Assembly (NCBI GenBank): GCA_965247225.1
Contig: CBDFGT010000001.1
Span: forward strand, 1 to 62,717
Origin: CBDFGT01 sp965247225
GTDB taxonomy: Bacteria > Pseudomonadota > Alphaproteobacteria > Rhizobiales > Rhizobiaceae
Length of the DNA: 62,717 bases
Direction of reading: 5' to 3'
Made by a program: the position numbers and the translations under genes. The notes under the pieces are model-generated. The model was not told the origin of the DNA and searched no databases. It saw only the letters and a list, made by a program, of their open reading frames with translations. Shown here one piece after another: positions 25,478-33,606 of the stretch. Position 1 is the stretch's first letter; every line of letters starts with the position of its first letter.

Positions 25478-25765
25478 ATGACTGCTGTTGTTTTGCAATC
25501 GACCTCAGCCAAGGGCATAGTTGGCAGCGAGCGACGGATATCTTCCCGATCTGAAACAAAGCGTATTGGATCGATATTGCTGAACAATGGTGATATTGAG
25601 AAGTGCATGATATGCAATATTTCCATTGGCGGAGCCGAGATAATCCGTTATTTTGTTGATGATTTGCCAATGGTATTCAAAATACAAATTGATGATAATC
25701 TTCTAGTTCCAGCAAAAGTTGTTTGGAACAAAGGAATGCACTACGGAATTAATTTTTGTATATAG
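25478..25765 (+). CDS. PilZ-domain protein (c-di-GMP receptor)
   Basis: A 95-residue protein made of a single PilZ domain. The c-di-GMP motifs are visible: R20-x-x-x-R24 in RRISSR and N47-x-S49-x-x-G52 in CNISIGGA, followed by the barrel strand VVWNKGMHYGINF. It is a plausible reader of the signal made by the nearby GGDEF protein and could act on flagellar function. The ATG at 25478 is preferred to one at 25451 because RRxxxR then sits at the usual distance from the start. Confidence 0.8.
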   Translation: MTAVVLQSTSAKGIVGSERRISSRSETKRIGSILLNNGDIEKCMICNISIGGAEIIRYFVDDLPMVFKIQIDDNLLVPAKVVWNKGMHYGINFCI

Positions 25766-26032
25766 TTCAGTTTGAACTTTTAATATGTATAATACGAAAT
25801 TATATTTTCGAATGAAACACCGAAAATTCGGTTTTGGTGGCCTGCGATGAACACAGCCGACGAGAGCGCAAGCCTGGCGCAATGGAAAGCAGCCAGAACC
25901 GGGAAAACAAGCGTTGGTTTGCCCGGCTTGTGCCGATTCAATGTCGTTGGGAGATACTTTTGGCAAGACAGCTTTCAATAGCAGCAATGTTGTTTGACGG
26001 GCTGGCAAACCGTTTCTCAGGGTTCCGCCTTT

Positions 26033-26314
26033 ATGACCACTGACCAATTGCGCGCAATGAGCCATTTTGCCGAACGCCAAGCCGCCGCATTTCATCCGAT
26101 CTTCGTGGTAGCAATTCTTGCGACCAACCTGGCGCTCGGCCCGTGCCTTTCAACAAGTGAAGAAGTTCAAGCGGATGCACCTCGGGGCATCCTGTTTGTT
26201 GACGGTGCTTTGCTGGACACTAGCCAGCTCGAAACCGAGATGCTTGCCACTTTGGCATCCGGGGAAGCAATGACGTTCACGGTAGCCCAACACGATGTGG
26301 ATTTTCTCCAATGA
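26033..26314 (+). CDS. small membrane-anchored protein, unknown
   Basis: A 93-residue protein from the ATG at 26033 (MTTDQLRAMSH). One hydrophobic segment (FHPIFVVAILATNLALG) near residue 20 could be a membrane anchor or an uncleaved signal. The rest is mildly acidic with no motif I recognise. It ends in an ATGA overlap with the next gene, so the two are a translationally coupled pair. Longer in-frame start at 25994 exists. Real-gene confidence comes mostly from this coupling. Confidence 0.5.
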   Translation: MTTDQLRAMSHFAERQAAAFHPIFVVAILATNLALGPCLSTSEEVQADAPRGILFVDGALLDTSQLETEMLATLASGEAMTFTVAQHDVDFLQ

Positions 26315-26613
26315 AAACAAGTTACTGGATCCCGTTATGCCTTGTCGGTGCCTTTGTTTTTGTGGCTTCAACCGTGGCACCACATGCAGCTGATCTTATC
26401 AACACGGCCTCGGCCAAAGGCCTTGATCCGGACGGCGACATCATCGTCTCGCATTCCGATACTGTGGTCCTGGAGCTCGACCGACTCCGCAAAGGCAATG
26501 GGGTAAGGGTCATTCCGGGCATGAGTGCAAGCTGCGAGGCGGCAACTGCAGATATCACGCAGGGTATGGAAACGGACTCCCAGACATTGATCTGCTCATC
26601 ACCTACCCAATAG
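26311..26613 (+). CDS. secreted small protein, unknown
   Basis: A 100-residue protein with a clear signal peptide (MKTSYWIPLCLVGAFVFVAS, cut after PHAA near residue 27). The mature part of about 70 residues is rich in Asp, Ser and Thr and has two cysteines, in MSASCEAA and TLICSS, that could form a disulphide in the periplasm. No family recognised. It is coupled to the preceding gene and convergent with the molybdopterin-domain-like gene 31 bp away. Confidence 0.6.
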   Translation: MKTSYWIPLCLVGAFVFVASTVAPHAADLINTASAKGLDPDGDIIVSHSDTVVLELDRLRKGNGVRVIPGMSASCEAATADITQGMETDSQTLICSSPTQ

Positions 26614-26644
26614 GCATGTTGCCTACAATCAAACCGGTTGGTCG

Positions 26645-27148
26645 TCAGTTCACAAAAATGTCGCATACTTTCGAAATTGAGTAGGATTCAAAATGGTCTT
26701 TGGTTCCTGCACCCACCACAATCGGGTGCAGCAGGAACAAAGGGCCGCCTTCCCGGAGAGCGTAGTTTACCCCATCCATTTTCATCCCGACAATCGCGCT
26801 AAAGGCATTGGCATTCTTGACGGGAAGCTTTGCTGAATATTCATTCAATGCCCGGATGGAAACATCTTTGCCCGCCACACCTGCAGATGAAATGAGTTCG
26901 GCCAAAAGTGCACCGTCAAACTCTACCGGGCTTGTAGTCCACGGTCGTTCCATGACAGCTTTTCTTGATGCCATGGCAAGAATTTCTGCCCGGTTGAATG
27001 TCACCGATTTTTTCGCTCCCGTACCGGGCTCTATTCCGTGAATTGCAAAAACCGCGTCACCTGAAAGATGCGAACATTCACGTGCTTGAGAAGTTCCGCA
27101 AAGGGCGATCTGCGCAAGTGTCAGTGTCAGTGCCAAGACTGCTTTCAT
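26645..27148 (-). CDS. secreted molybdopterin-domain-like protein (SUOX-fold oxidoreductase family)
   Basis: A 167-residue protein with a signal peptide (MKAVLALTLTLAQIALCG to SQA). The mature part follows the sulfite-oxidase-type domain pattern: start AVFAIHGIEPG, WTTSPVEFDGALLAELISSAG in the middle, then REGGPLFLLHPIVVG and a closing SYSISKVCDIFVN. The molybdenum-ligand cysteine expected at this fold's core is not seen, so it may be a cofactor-free binding protein. Relatives often accompany periplasm-facing GGDEF or kinase sensors. The start at 27148 is taken over an upstream one at 27319 because of the signal peptide. Confidence 0.7.
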   Translation of the reverse strand: MKAVLALTLTLAQIALCGTSQARECSHLSGDAVFAIHGIEPGTGAKKSVTFNRAEILAMASRKAVMERPWTTSPVEFDGALLAELISSAGVAGKDVSIRALNEYSAKLPVKNANAFSAIVGMKMDGVNYALREGGPLFLLHPIVVGAGTKDHFESYSISKVCDIFVN

Positions 27149-27453
27149 TGCCGGTCCAAAAACAATGTTCACGTCCATCCTTGTGCCCGCGCCAAACAGC
27201 GCTGCGCCAGAGGGTAAATACGTGGAAAGTGGGAACATTCGGCGTGAAGCCGAGTTGCAACGAATGCATGATGCTGCCACCGAAACAGTAGCCCGAAGCG
27301 TCTTTATCCAAACACGCATTCGTTACGTTCAGATTACTTCAACAGTTCAAATCCCGTCCGGCGCGGGTTTTGATTTTCTGAAATCGCCAAGGCGCTGATA
27401 ATCGGGTTGTCCCCTACTTGCAGATCTTGGGGATTGCCCTGGACAAATTCGTC
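27149..27453. other. intergenic region
   Basis: 305 bp between the molybdopterin-domain-like gene and the end of the flagellar operon. A weak CCCG/CGGG stem near 27350-27365 with a T-rich tail on the plus strand is the only structure seen; no gene is supported. Confidence 0.4.
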
Positions 27454-27948
27454 CTAATCTCCAGGTGCAAAGCGATCCTCGACCACTTTGCGCCGAACTT
27501 CATCACGTTCGAAGAAATCAACCTGCTGAACGTAAACGGCAGTGTAGCGTTCATTTCCCGAAACTTCATTCAGTCTGGCGAGCATTCCGTCCGCGATGCC
27601 GGCAAGATTTGGAACCTTGGTTTCACCTGGAATGTAGGCGGTTCCCTTGAACGCAATTTCATAGAAGAGGTCCGTCATGATCGTATCTTCGCTGATCGTT
27701 GCATTAGCAGGCTTTGCCGCATTGATGGCGAAGGCAAGGCGGCACACCAGAAAGCCGCGCACATCGTCGCGCGAGACAACCGGCACAACGAACAAGTCAG
27801 GTGTCAGGAATTCTATTTTTGGCGTCACCTCATGGCCATTTTCACCCGTATCCGAGGCGGCAACGGAATTCGCAAAGTAGAGCCCGCCCCAAATGCCGCC
27901 AGCCGAACCGGCCATTGACAACAGAATGATGATGACAAGCTTGACCAT
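27454..27948 (-). CDS. membrane-anchored periplasmic protein, paralogue of the 38511 gene
   Basis: A 164-residue protein with one N-terminal membrane helix (MVKLVIIILLSMAGSAGGIW) and a periplasmic rest. The central stretch LFVVPVVSRDDVRGFLVCRL aligns with FISIAVFREGKVDGYVTFRA of the protein at 38511-38942, and the C-termini also match in pattern (TAVYVQQVDFFER against GSLVLTDIAYDKR). The layout (one helix, then a small domain) recalls FliL. It is the last gene of the flgE-to-flgN-like operon, 4 bp after its neighbour. A motility role is inferred from context. Confidence 0.75.
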   Translation of the reverse strand: MVKLVIIILLSMAGSAGGIWGGLYFANSVAASDTGENGHEVTPKIEFLTPDLFVVPVVSRDDVRGFLVCRLAFAINAAKPANATISEDTIMTDLFYEIAFKGTAYIPGETKVPNLAGIADGMLARLNEVSGNERYTAVYVQQVDFFERDEVRRKVVEDRFAPGD

Positions 27949-27952
27949 GTGT

Positions 27953-28348
27953 TCAGTAGCGTTTTCTGGCGCTGTAAGTTCCGTCGTCCTGCTGTGCCTG
28001 CGCCGTCTCCATGATCATATGAACAATCTCGCGAACTGCAGATGCATGGGATTGATAGTGTCTGAGATTGCGAGCCAATACCGCCCGCATGCGCCCGAGA
28101 TTTTCTCTGGTGCGCGCACTGATCTGGCTTTTGTCAGTTGCCCGCATTGCAGAATTGAAATCAAGGAGCAGGCGCGCTTTGCGCATGTTCATGGTGGCAA
28201 TGTCAAACTGCTGGTTGTTCTTCAGCGCCTCGGACTCGAAAGAGGCAATGGTGATGATGGAATCGATCACCTTCTCCAAGCCGGCGACAGAGGTGTCCCT
28301 CGGAAAATTTGACGAAACAGCAGGCATTTCAGCATTTGCTGGTTGCAT
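27953..28348 (-). CDS. FlgN-like flagellar export chaperone (candidate)
   Basis: A 131-residue all-helical, probably cytoplasmic protein. The run ASFESEALKNNQQFDIATMN followed by RKARLLLDFNSAMRA resembles the FlgN pattern of an E-x-x-AL helix, a short link and a K-x-x-LL helix. FlgN is the chaperone of the hook-junction proteins FlgK and FlgL, whose genes are in the same operon, and no other flgN is seen in the window. Assignment rests on pattern and position, not on strong identity. Confidence 0.55.
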   Translation of the reverse strand: MQPANAEMPAVSSNFPRDTSVAGLEKVIDSIITIASFESEALKNNQQFDIATMNMRKARLLLDFNSAMRATDKSQISARTRENLGRMRAVLARNLRHYQSHASAVREIVHMIMETAQAQQDDGTYSARKRY

Positions 28349-28366
28349 TTACACATACTCCTGATT

Positions 28367-28750
28367 TCACTCTTGATTAAATCCCTTGCGCATCACGTCA
28401 GCAATGCCGGTGCTGCCGTTGATGGCAATCGCATTGGCCATTTGATCAGCCAACATGGAACGCCAATATTCGCCGGCGTTGCCGGTGCCGAACATTCCCG
28501 CATTGTCGGCAGGGAGCATGGCTTCCACGAAGTTGCGCAGAAACACAGCTTCGAATTGGACGAAGGGATCTTTCTTGGCGACTGAAAGCGGTTGTTTGGC
28601 GGCGACATTTGCTGAAAGCATGGCGGCAAAACCGGTTTGCAAATGAGGTTCTGGTTTGCCAGCGGCGCGCATCCCGATATCGCTACCGGCGTCAACCGGT
28701 TTGCGAACAAATCCATTGGAAACCATGTTCACGGGCACGGTGAACCTCAC
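28367..28750 (-). CDS. flgJ: rod-binding protein, FlgJ N-domain / CheL type
   Basis: A 127-residue protein that lacks the muramidase domain of enterobacterial FlgJ, as usual in Rhizobiales. The rod-binding core is FEAVFLRNFVEAMLP then FGTGNAGEYWRSMLADQMAN. It caps or assembles the flagellar rod in the periplasm. The GTG at 28750 overlaps the stop of the preceding gene (GTGA); an ATG at 28726 is the alternative. Confidence 0.85.
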   Translation of the reverse strand: MRFTVPVNMVSNGFVRKPVDAGSDIGMRAAGKPEPHLQTGFAAMLSANVAAKQPLSVAKKDPFVQFEAVFLRNFVEAMLPADNAGMFGTGNAGEYWRSMLADQMANAIAINGSTGIADVMRKGFNQE

Positions 28751-29187
28751 TTTTTGCGTGGGCTCATTTCTAACTTGGCAATCTTGCCCAAGGCTGATTT
28801 GTTTGAGGTGGAGGAGCTTGAAATATAGTCGAGGATTTCCTGGGCGGCCTTCTTTCCTGCATGGGCCGCATCAAGTTTTTCCACCAATTCGGTAAACCGG
28901 TCTGCTGCCTTTTCGATGCGCAATGCCTCCGCGGCTGCGCTCTTTGCATCTGCGGCGTGCCCGGTCATTTCCTGATCCAGCTTTGAGCGAAAGTTCAACC
29001 AGTTTTGCGGAAACAACGCAAAGGCCGGGGATGTTTCCAGGTCTATCGAGTCCAGCTCGGTTGCAGCCGACGAGGCTGCCGCGCGCCTTGCATTCGCATT
29101 GGCCTGTCGCGAAAGTTCGGCTTGATGGAGCATATCCAATGCTTGCGTGACGCGTTTGAGCCTGTTTCTTCTTTCGCGCGAACTCAC
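28747..29187 (-). CDS. FliJ-like coiled-coil flagellar protein
   Basis: A 146-residue highly charged, helical protein with long heptad stretches (RRNRLKRVTQALDMLHQAEL and AADRFTELVEKLDAAHAGKK). Length, charge, coiled coil and location between fliR and the rod-binding gene fit the FliJ role of export-gate activator that joins FliI and FlhA. Sequence identity to classical FliJ is low, so this is an inference. It overlaps fliR by ATGA. Confidence 0.65.
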   Translation of the reverse strand: MSSRERRNRLKRVTQALDMLHQAELSRQANANARRAAASSAATELDSIDLETSPAFALFPQNWLNFRSKLDQEMTGHAADAKSAAAEALRIEKAADRFTELVEKLDAAHAGKKAAQEILDYISSSSTSNKSALGKIAKLEMSPRKK

Positions 29188-29936
29188 TTGAATGGCTCCA
29201 CAGTCTGAAGGCCTTGGCCGACAAACGACAGAAATGCCGGTAGTACGAAGTAGGCTACGATCAGTCCGCCAAACAGCACTGCAGGCGACGCCACGAAATA
29301 CAATTGCAGATTAGGCGTGAGTTTGTTGAGCAGGGCAACGAACAGGTTGGACACAATGGCGTAGGCGATGAATGGGCTGCCGAGCCTGAATAGGATCAGA
29401 AAGCTGTCGGTCAAGATGCCGGTAAGATCAGATGCGATGGCATCAAAGGCGATGGGCGTACCCACAGGAACCAACCGGTATGAGCCGACCAGAGCCATGA
29501 TAACGTCATGATGGAAATCCATCGCAAATATTGCAAGGAGTGCGGCGAAGGACATGAGTGTTGCCAGCGGGGGTTCCAGGTCGCCTTCAATGATGGATGG
29601 TGCGACGAGTGTGTTGAATCCGATCACCGAAGATGCGGCAGTTGCAATGAAGCTTACGGCCACAATGTAATAGCGCACGCTCAAACCAATGGTTGCGCCA
29701 ATGACGGTTTCGAAAAACAGGATGCGTGTCAGATCCGCAGGCTGCAAGGCTGCCGGATCAACGTTTCCGGCCGGCAAAAAAGAAAGAAGCGAGACAGTCA
29801 GTGCCAAAACAAAGATTATCCGGATTTGTTGAGGCACGCGCACGGAAGAAAAGCCGGGTAGCAACATGAAACAGCCTGCAATCCGCGCGAAAGCGACGAT
29901 CGCATCCATGAATGTCGCGTTCATGATCCCGATCAT
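29184..29936 (-). CDS. fliR: flagellar export gate protein FliR
   Basis: A 250-residue inner-membrane protein with about six helices, opening MNATFMDAIVAFARIAGCF and containing the conserved GFSSVRVPQQIRI and the central FNTLVAPSIIEGDLEPP. It forms the export gate with FliP, FliQ and FlhB. The start at 29936 overlaps the flhA stop by ATGA; an ATG four codons later is possible. Confidence 0.95.
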   Translation of the reverse strand: MIGIMNATFMDAIVAFARIAGCFMLLPGFSSVRVPQQIRIIFVLALTVSLLSFLPAGNVDPAALQPADLTRILFFETVIGATIGLSVRYYIVAVSFIATAASSVIGFNTLVAPSIIEGDLEPPLATLMSFAALLAIFAMDFHHDVIMALVGSYRLVPVGTPIAFDAIASDLTGILTDSFLILFRLGSPFIAYAIVSNLFVALLNKLTPNLQLYFVASPAVLFGGLIVAYFVLPAFLSFVGQGLQTVEPFK

Positions 29937-32017
29937 GAAATGGTGCCAATGACCTGCAGGACAATCCCGCGTGCAATCTCGGCATGACTGAGCACAGGCA
30001 GGCTTGGGAAAACCCTCTCAATGATCATGCGCACATAAGGTCTTGCGTCCTGAGCGGTGACGATTGCGAATGAAAGACCGGCATCAAGGTGTTTTGTCAC
30101 AATTGCCTGGGCTTCTTCGGCAAACTTTTCCAGCATGCGCGGGTCCATCTCGAACTCGACTGTCTCGCCCTTGTTGTCCTTCTTCAAGCTTTCATGAAAG
30201 GCCAGATCCCATCTGCCACCAAGCCTCAGAACATTGAGCGTGCCGGCCTGGGCGATATCGCCGCACAATTGCTGGGATATCGACATGCGCACATGCTCGA
30301 CAATTTTTTCGGTCCGGCGCAAGTGCGGGGCGACTTCTGCTATCGCTTCAATAATCAGATGCAGATTGCGGATCGATACACGCTCGGAAAGCAAGGCTTT
30401 CAAAATGGCCTGAAGACCGGGATAGGTCAGGTGGCTGGTGCAAATCTCATCTGCCAGCTTGCGATACTCGGGGTCGAGCCGATCAATAAGTGCCCGCATG
30501 TCCCGGTAGGACAGCAATTGCGAGAGATTGGAGCGAATGACTTCGCTAAGGTGGGTAAGGATGACCGAAATGTTGTCGACGGACTGGATGTTCAGGCGGC
30601 GCAAGTCTTCTGCAAAGCCTTTGGGAACAGACAAGGCCCGCATTCCGAATGCCGGTTCCTTGACGAGTTCACCTGGCAAGTCCGGCAACGGGCCGTTGCC
30701 AATCAATGCCAGAACCTCGTCGATCCGCAATTCGTAGGAAGCAATCGCCGTACCGTGAATTTTGATATGGTAGGATTTGGCCGGGACCTGATAGTCTTCA
30801 CTAACCTTTACTTCCGGCACCACATAACCGAATTCTCCGGCAAATTTCTTGCGCATCTTGGCCATGCGGAACCCGAGCTCCTGCTGGCTGGACACCATGC
30901 TGGATGCCAGTTGTTTGCCGAATACCAATTCGATTTCCGACGACTTGAGCAATTGTTTGACTGAGCTGTCTTCTGCCGCGTCGGTGGCGCGTTTGGCGTC
31001 ATCTTTGGTCTGTTGAACAGCTTGCGCATCCTGTTTGCGCAATTTCAGAATATGCATGCCGACAGCGGCCATGAGCATGCTGATGACCAGAAACGGGAGC
31101 GTCGGCAAACCCGGCATGAGGGCAAGGCACAAAAGCAATGAAGCAGCCACAAACAGGGCGCGGGGGTAGCCGCCCAATTGCTTGAGGACGGCAGAATCTG
31201 CAGAACCGCGCGTGCCACCTTTTGACACGATCAAACCTGCTGCAAGTGAGACAATCAGCGCCGGCATTTGTGTAACGATGCCGTCACCCACCGACAGCTT
31301 GACGAATACCTCTGCCGATTCGGCAATCGTCATTCCATGCCGGACCATGCCGATGATGATGCCGCCGAAGATATTGACCGCAGTGATGATAAGACCGGCG
31401 ACGGCATCGCCTCGTACAAATTTCGAAGCACCGTCCATGGAACCGAAGAAGGCACTTTCTTCTTCCAATTCCCGGCGTCTGGCCTGTGCGACTTTTTCGT
31501 CGATTATCCCTGCTGACAGGTCGGCATCGATCGACATCTGTTTTCCGGGTATGGCATCCAGTGTGAATCTGGCGCCAACTTCTGCAATACGAGTCGAACC
31601 CTTGGTGATGACGACGAAATTGACGATGACCAGAATGGTGAAAACGACAACGCCGATCAGGAAGTCGCCACCCATGACAAACTTCGAAAAGCCGCTGATG
31701 ACATAACCGGCGGCGTCAACACCATCATGACCATGCGAGAGAATGATACGTGTTGTCGCGATGTTCAGCGCAAGGCGGAGCATAGTGGAGATGAGCAGGA
31801 TTGTCGGAAAGGCCGAAAAATCGAGTGGCCTTGTGATCCACAAAGCAACCATGAGAATAAGAACGGAAAACGAAAGGGAAAGCGCAAGGCCGAAATCGAT
31901 CAGAATGACCGGGATAGGCATGAACAGGATGCTGAGGATGAAAACTATGCCCAGCGCAAAACTGATATCGGTAGACATGCGCGCCCTTGGCGCCTCAACC
32001 GTTGCCGGAATGGTCAT
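29933..32017 (-). CDS. flhA: flagellar export gate protein FlhA
   Basis: A 694-residue protein with eight predicted helices in the first half and the large cytoplasmic FlhA-C domain in the second. The FHIPEP-type loop is present (VITKGSTRIAEVGARFTLDA and MPGKQMSIDADLSAG-like sequence). It docks export substrates and chaperones. A 69-bp gap separates it from fliQ and holds an overlapping dyad; all other junctions around it are tight. Confidence 0.97.
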   Translation of the reverse strand: MTIPATVEAPRARMSTDISFALGIVFILSILFMPIPVILIDFGLALSLSFSVLILMVALWITRPLDFSAFPTILLISTMLRLALNIATTRIILSHGHDGVDAAGYVISGFSKFVMGGDFLIGVVVFTILVIVNFVVITKGSTRIAEVGARFTLDAIPGKQMSIDADLSAGIIDEKVAQARRRELEEESAFFGSMDGASKFVRGDAVAGLIITAVNIFGGIIIGMVRHGMTIAESAEVFVKLSVGDGIVTQMPALIVSLAAGLIVSKGGTRGSADSAVLKQLGGYPRALFVAASLLLCLALMPGLPTLPFLVISMLMAAVGMHILKLRKQDAQAVQQTKDDAKRATDAAEDSSVKQLLKSSEIELVFGKQLASSMVSSQQELGFRMAKMRKKFAGEFGYVVPEVKVSEDYQVPAKSYHIKIHGTAIASYELRIDEVLALIGNGPLPDLPGELVKEPAFGMRALSVPKGFAEDLRRLNIQSVDNISVILTHLSEVIRSNLSQLLSYRDMRALIDRLDPEYRKLADEICTSHLTYPGLQAILKALLSERVSIRNLHLIIEAIAEVAPHLRRTEKIVEHVRMSISQQLCGDIAQAGTLNVLRLGGRWDLAFHESLKKDNKGETVEFEMDPRMLEKFAEEAQAIVTKHLDAGLSFAIVTAQDARPYVRMIIERVFPSLPVLSHAEIARGIVLQVIGTIS

Positions 32018-32032
32018 TTGCCGCGTCGTTCC

Positions 32033-32053
32033 TGTTTACGTGTAAACACGTAA
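32033..32053. promoter_or_regulatory. two overlapping palindromes in the flhA leader
   Basis: TGTTTAC-GT-GTAAACA (32033-32048) and TTACGTG-TAAA-CACGTAA (32036-32053) overlap by 13 bp. Both are perfect 7-bp inverted repeats. They lie 16-36 bp upstream of flhA in the only sizeable gap between flgD and flgN-like genes, so an operator or an mRNA switch is plausible. Confidence 0.5.
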
Positions 32054-32086
32054 CGAGCGAAACTTGCGCAGGGCAGTTTTGTGCGC

Positions 32087-32353
32087 TTAAAAGCCGGATT
32101 CAACACGGTCAAAAATGACCGTCACAAATCCGTTGATCTGATTGCCCATGAAATTTGCGGCAAGCGCAATGGAGAAAAAGACCAGCATGATTTTGGGCAC
32201 AAAGGTAAGGGTGACTTCCTGGACTTGTGTCAGCGCCTGAACGAGTGCGATCACGATACCGAGCACCATCGCCGGAATAACGGCAGGTGCGGAAATGACA
32301 ATGACTGTCCACATGGCCAGTTGCACAAGATCAAGGGCATCAATCGGGCTCAT
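32087..32353 (-). CDS. fliQ: flagellar export gate protein FliQ
   Basis: An 88-residue protein with two membrane helices (MWTVIVISAPAVIPAMVLG and PKIMLVFFSIALAANFMG), the exact length usual for FliQ. The ATG at 32353 is used rather than a TTG two codons earlier. It overlaps the 3' end of flgD by 14 bp, which suggests coupled translation. Part of the FliPQR gate. Confidence 0.95.
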   Translation of the reverse strand: MSPIDALDLVQLAMWTVIVISAPAVIPAMVLGIVIALVQALTQVQEVTLTFVPKIMLVFFSIALAANFMGNQINGFVTVIFDRVESGF

Positions 32354-32750
32354 GGCCAACCGTAACCCGTTCGTTTATGAGTAGATCGTGCCCGTCGGAG
32401 AGTGTAGCCACAATGCCCTCATCCGAGAAACGCACGGATTCCACTGTACCCGATCCAAGATCATCAAGCGATGTGACGTGTTTTCCAATCAGATCAATTC
32501 CCTGGGAAATTTTAGTCTGCTGGATCAGGCTATCCAGCTTCTTGTTCGCACTGATCGATTGCTCGACGTTCGAGAAGGAGGCCAATTGGGCTATGTACTC
32601 GGTGGAGTCCATCGGCTTGGTCGGGTCCTGGTTTTTCATCTGTGTGACAAGCAGCTTCAGGAAAGCGTCATAGTCGAGCGTAGATTTGGTAGCGGTCCTG
32701 TTTGCTGGGTTTGAACCTTGGACCTGTGTGGCTGAATTGACGCTGACCAT
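32340..32750 (-). CDS. flgD: flagellar hook-cap protein FlgD
   Basis: A 136-residue protein with the conserved YDAFLKLLVTQMKNQDPTKP and SFSNVEQS of the FlgD N-terminus. It is shorter than enterobacterial FlgD (about 230) but normal for Rhizobiales, which lack most of the Tudor/FnIII part. It caps the growing hook. It lies 2 bp after flbT. Confidence 0.94.
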   Translation of the reverse strand: MVSVNSATQVQGSNPANRTATKSTLDYDAFLKLLVTQMKNQDPTKPMDSTEYIAQLASFSNVEQSISANKKLDSLIQQTKISQGIDLIGKHVTSLDDLGSGTVESVRFSDEGIVATLSDGHDLLINERVTVGHEPD

Positions 32751-32752
32751 GA

Positions 32753-33232
32753 CTACTTTGTCCCTGACTTGAGTTCAGTTGCCTTTTCATCAGCACGGCG
32801 CATTACATCGGCTGCAGATTTGAGAGTGTTTGCCATGACTGAGGTTTCGCCGGCGAGGATGGCAGCCTCGATCTTGAACAGTTCGCGAATGGATTTCATG
32901 GCCGAATGAAAGCTTTTTTCATGCACCAAACGGTCGATGTCCTTGAGTTCATTGACGACTTTCGGACTTGTGAATGTCTCCATCAGGGCAGGCAATTGTC
33001 CACGGTAAACCGCGAAAGCCGACTCGGTATTGTTTGGAGCCATCAACATGATTTGGACGACATAGTAGAGCTGTTTGAGCGGAGTATCAGCTTGTTCCGG
33101 CTGCAATATCTGGCTTTCCAGAAGGAAGCTGACATCATTGAGGAATTCCATCGTGGTTTTTCTATCCACGCGCAGGACAGCACCATTGATGAAAATCCGG
33201 TCGTTGGCTTTCAGATACACCTTGAATGACAT
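32753..33232 (-). CDS. flbT: flagellin translation regulator FlbT
   Basis: A 159-residue cytoplasmic protein with the family landmarks LKANDRIFINGAVLR at the front and VSFLLESQILQPEQADTPLK. FlbT binds flagellin mRNA leaders and controls flagellin synthesis in alphaproteobacteria together with FlaF. It sits between flaF and flgD with 2-bp gaps on both sides. Confidence 0.95.
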   Translation of the reverse strand: MSFKVYLKANDRIFINGAVLRVDRKTTMEFLNDVSFLLESQILQPEQADTPLKQLYYVVQIMLMAPNNTESAFAVYRGQLPALMETFTSPKVVNELKDIDRLVHEKSFHSAMKSIRELFKIEAAILAGETSVMANTLKSAADVMRRADEKATELKSGTK

Positions 33233-33234
33233 GC

Positions 33235-33606
33235 TCAGTTCAACCCGTCCCTGATTATTTCAGATATTTCGATTATGTCGCCGTAGGAGGAAGACGTTCC
33301 AGAGCGGATTGCGTCCAATTCCTTGAGAATCCAAATGCCTATCGAAATCAGGCTTGCGCGTGCTTCCTTGGGCAGTTGGTTGTCCGGTTTTGCAAGATCT
33401 TCCAGGAACGCTGTCCAAACACGGGCAGTGAAGTGAATGGCCTCCGTGGAAGCAAACGGCATGGCCTCGGGCGAACCTGCCTGCCGCAGCAAGTCAATTG
33501 AACGCTGCAGGACTTCGCGCTCGCGCATTTTGGCCGTATCCGGAGATTCTTCCTGTATGTCTGCGTATTGAAGTCGATATACCAATGCGGTTGTTCCCAA
33601 GTTCAA
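33235..33606 (-). CDS. flaF: flagellin synthesis regulator FlaF
   Basis: A 123-residue helical protein with the FlaF motifs EREVLQRSIDLLRQAG, RVWTAFLEDLAKPDNQLP and RASLISIGIWILKELDAIR. FlaF promotes flagellin secretion or translation opposite to FlbT. The TTG start at 33606 overlaps the flgL stop (TTGA), so it is translationally coupled. Confidence 0.94.
   Translation of the reverse strand: MNLGTTALVYRLQYADIQEESPDTAKMREREVLQRSIDLLRQAGSPEAMPFASTEAIHFTARVWTAFLEDLAKPDNQLPKEARASLISIGIWILKELDAIRSGTSSSYGDIIEISEIIRDGLN

Noticed and set aside
27345..27375. Terminator near the end of the minus-strand flagellar operon
   Set aside because: Only a 4-bp CCCG/CGGG core with a bulge, and its T-rich tail is on the wrong strand.
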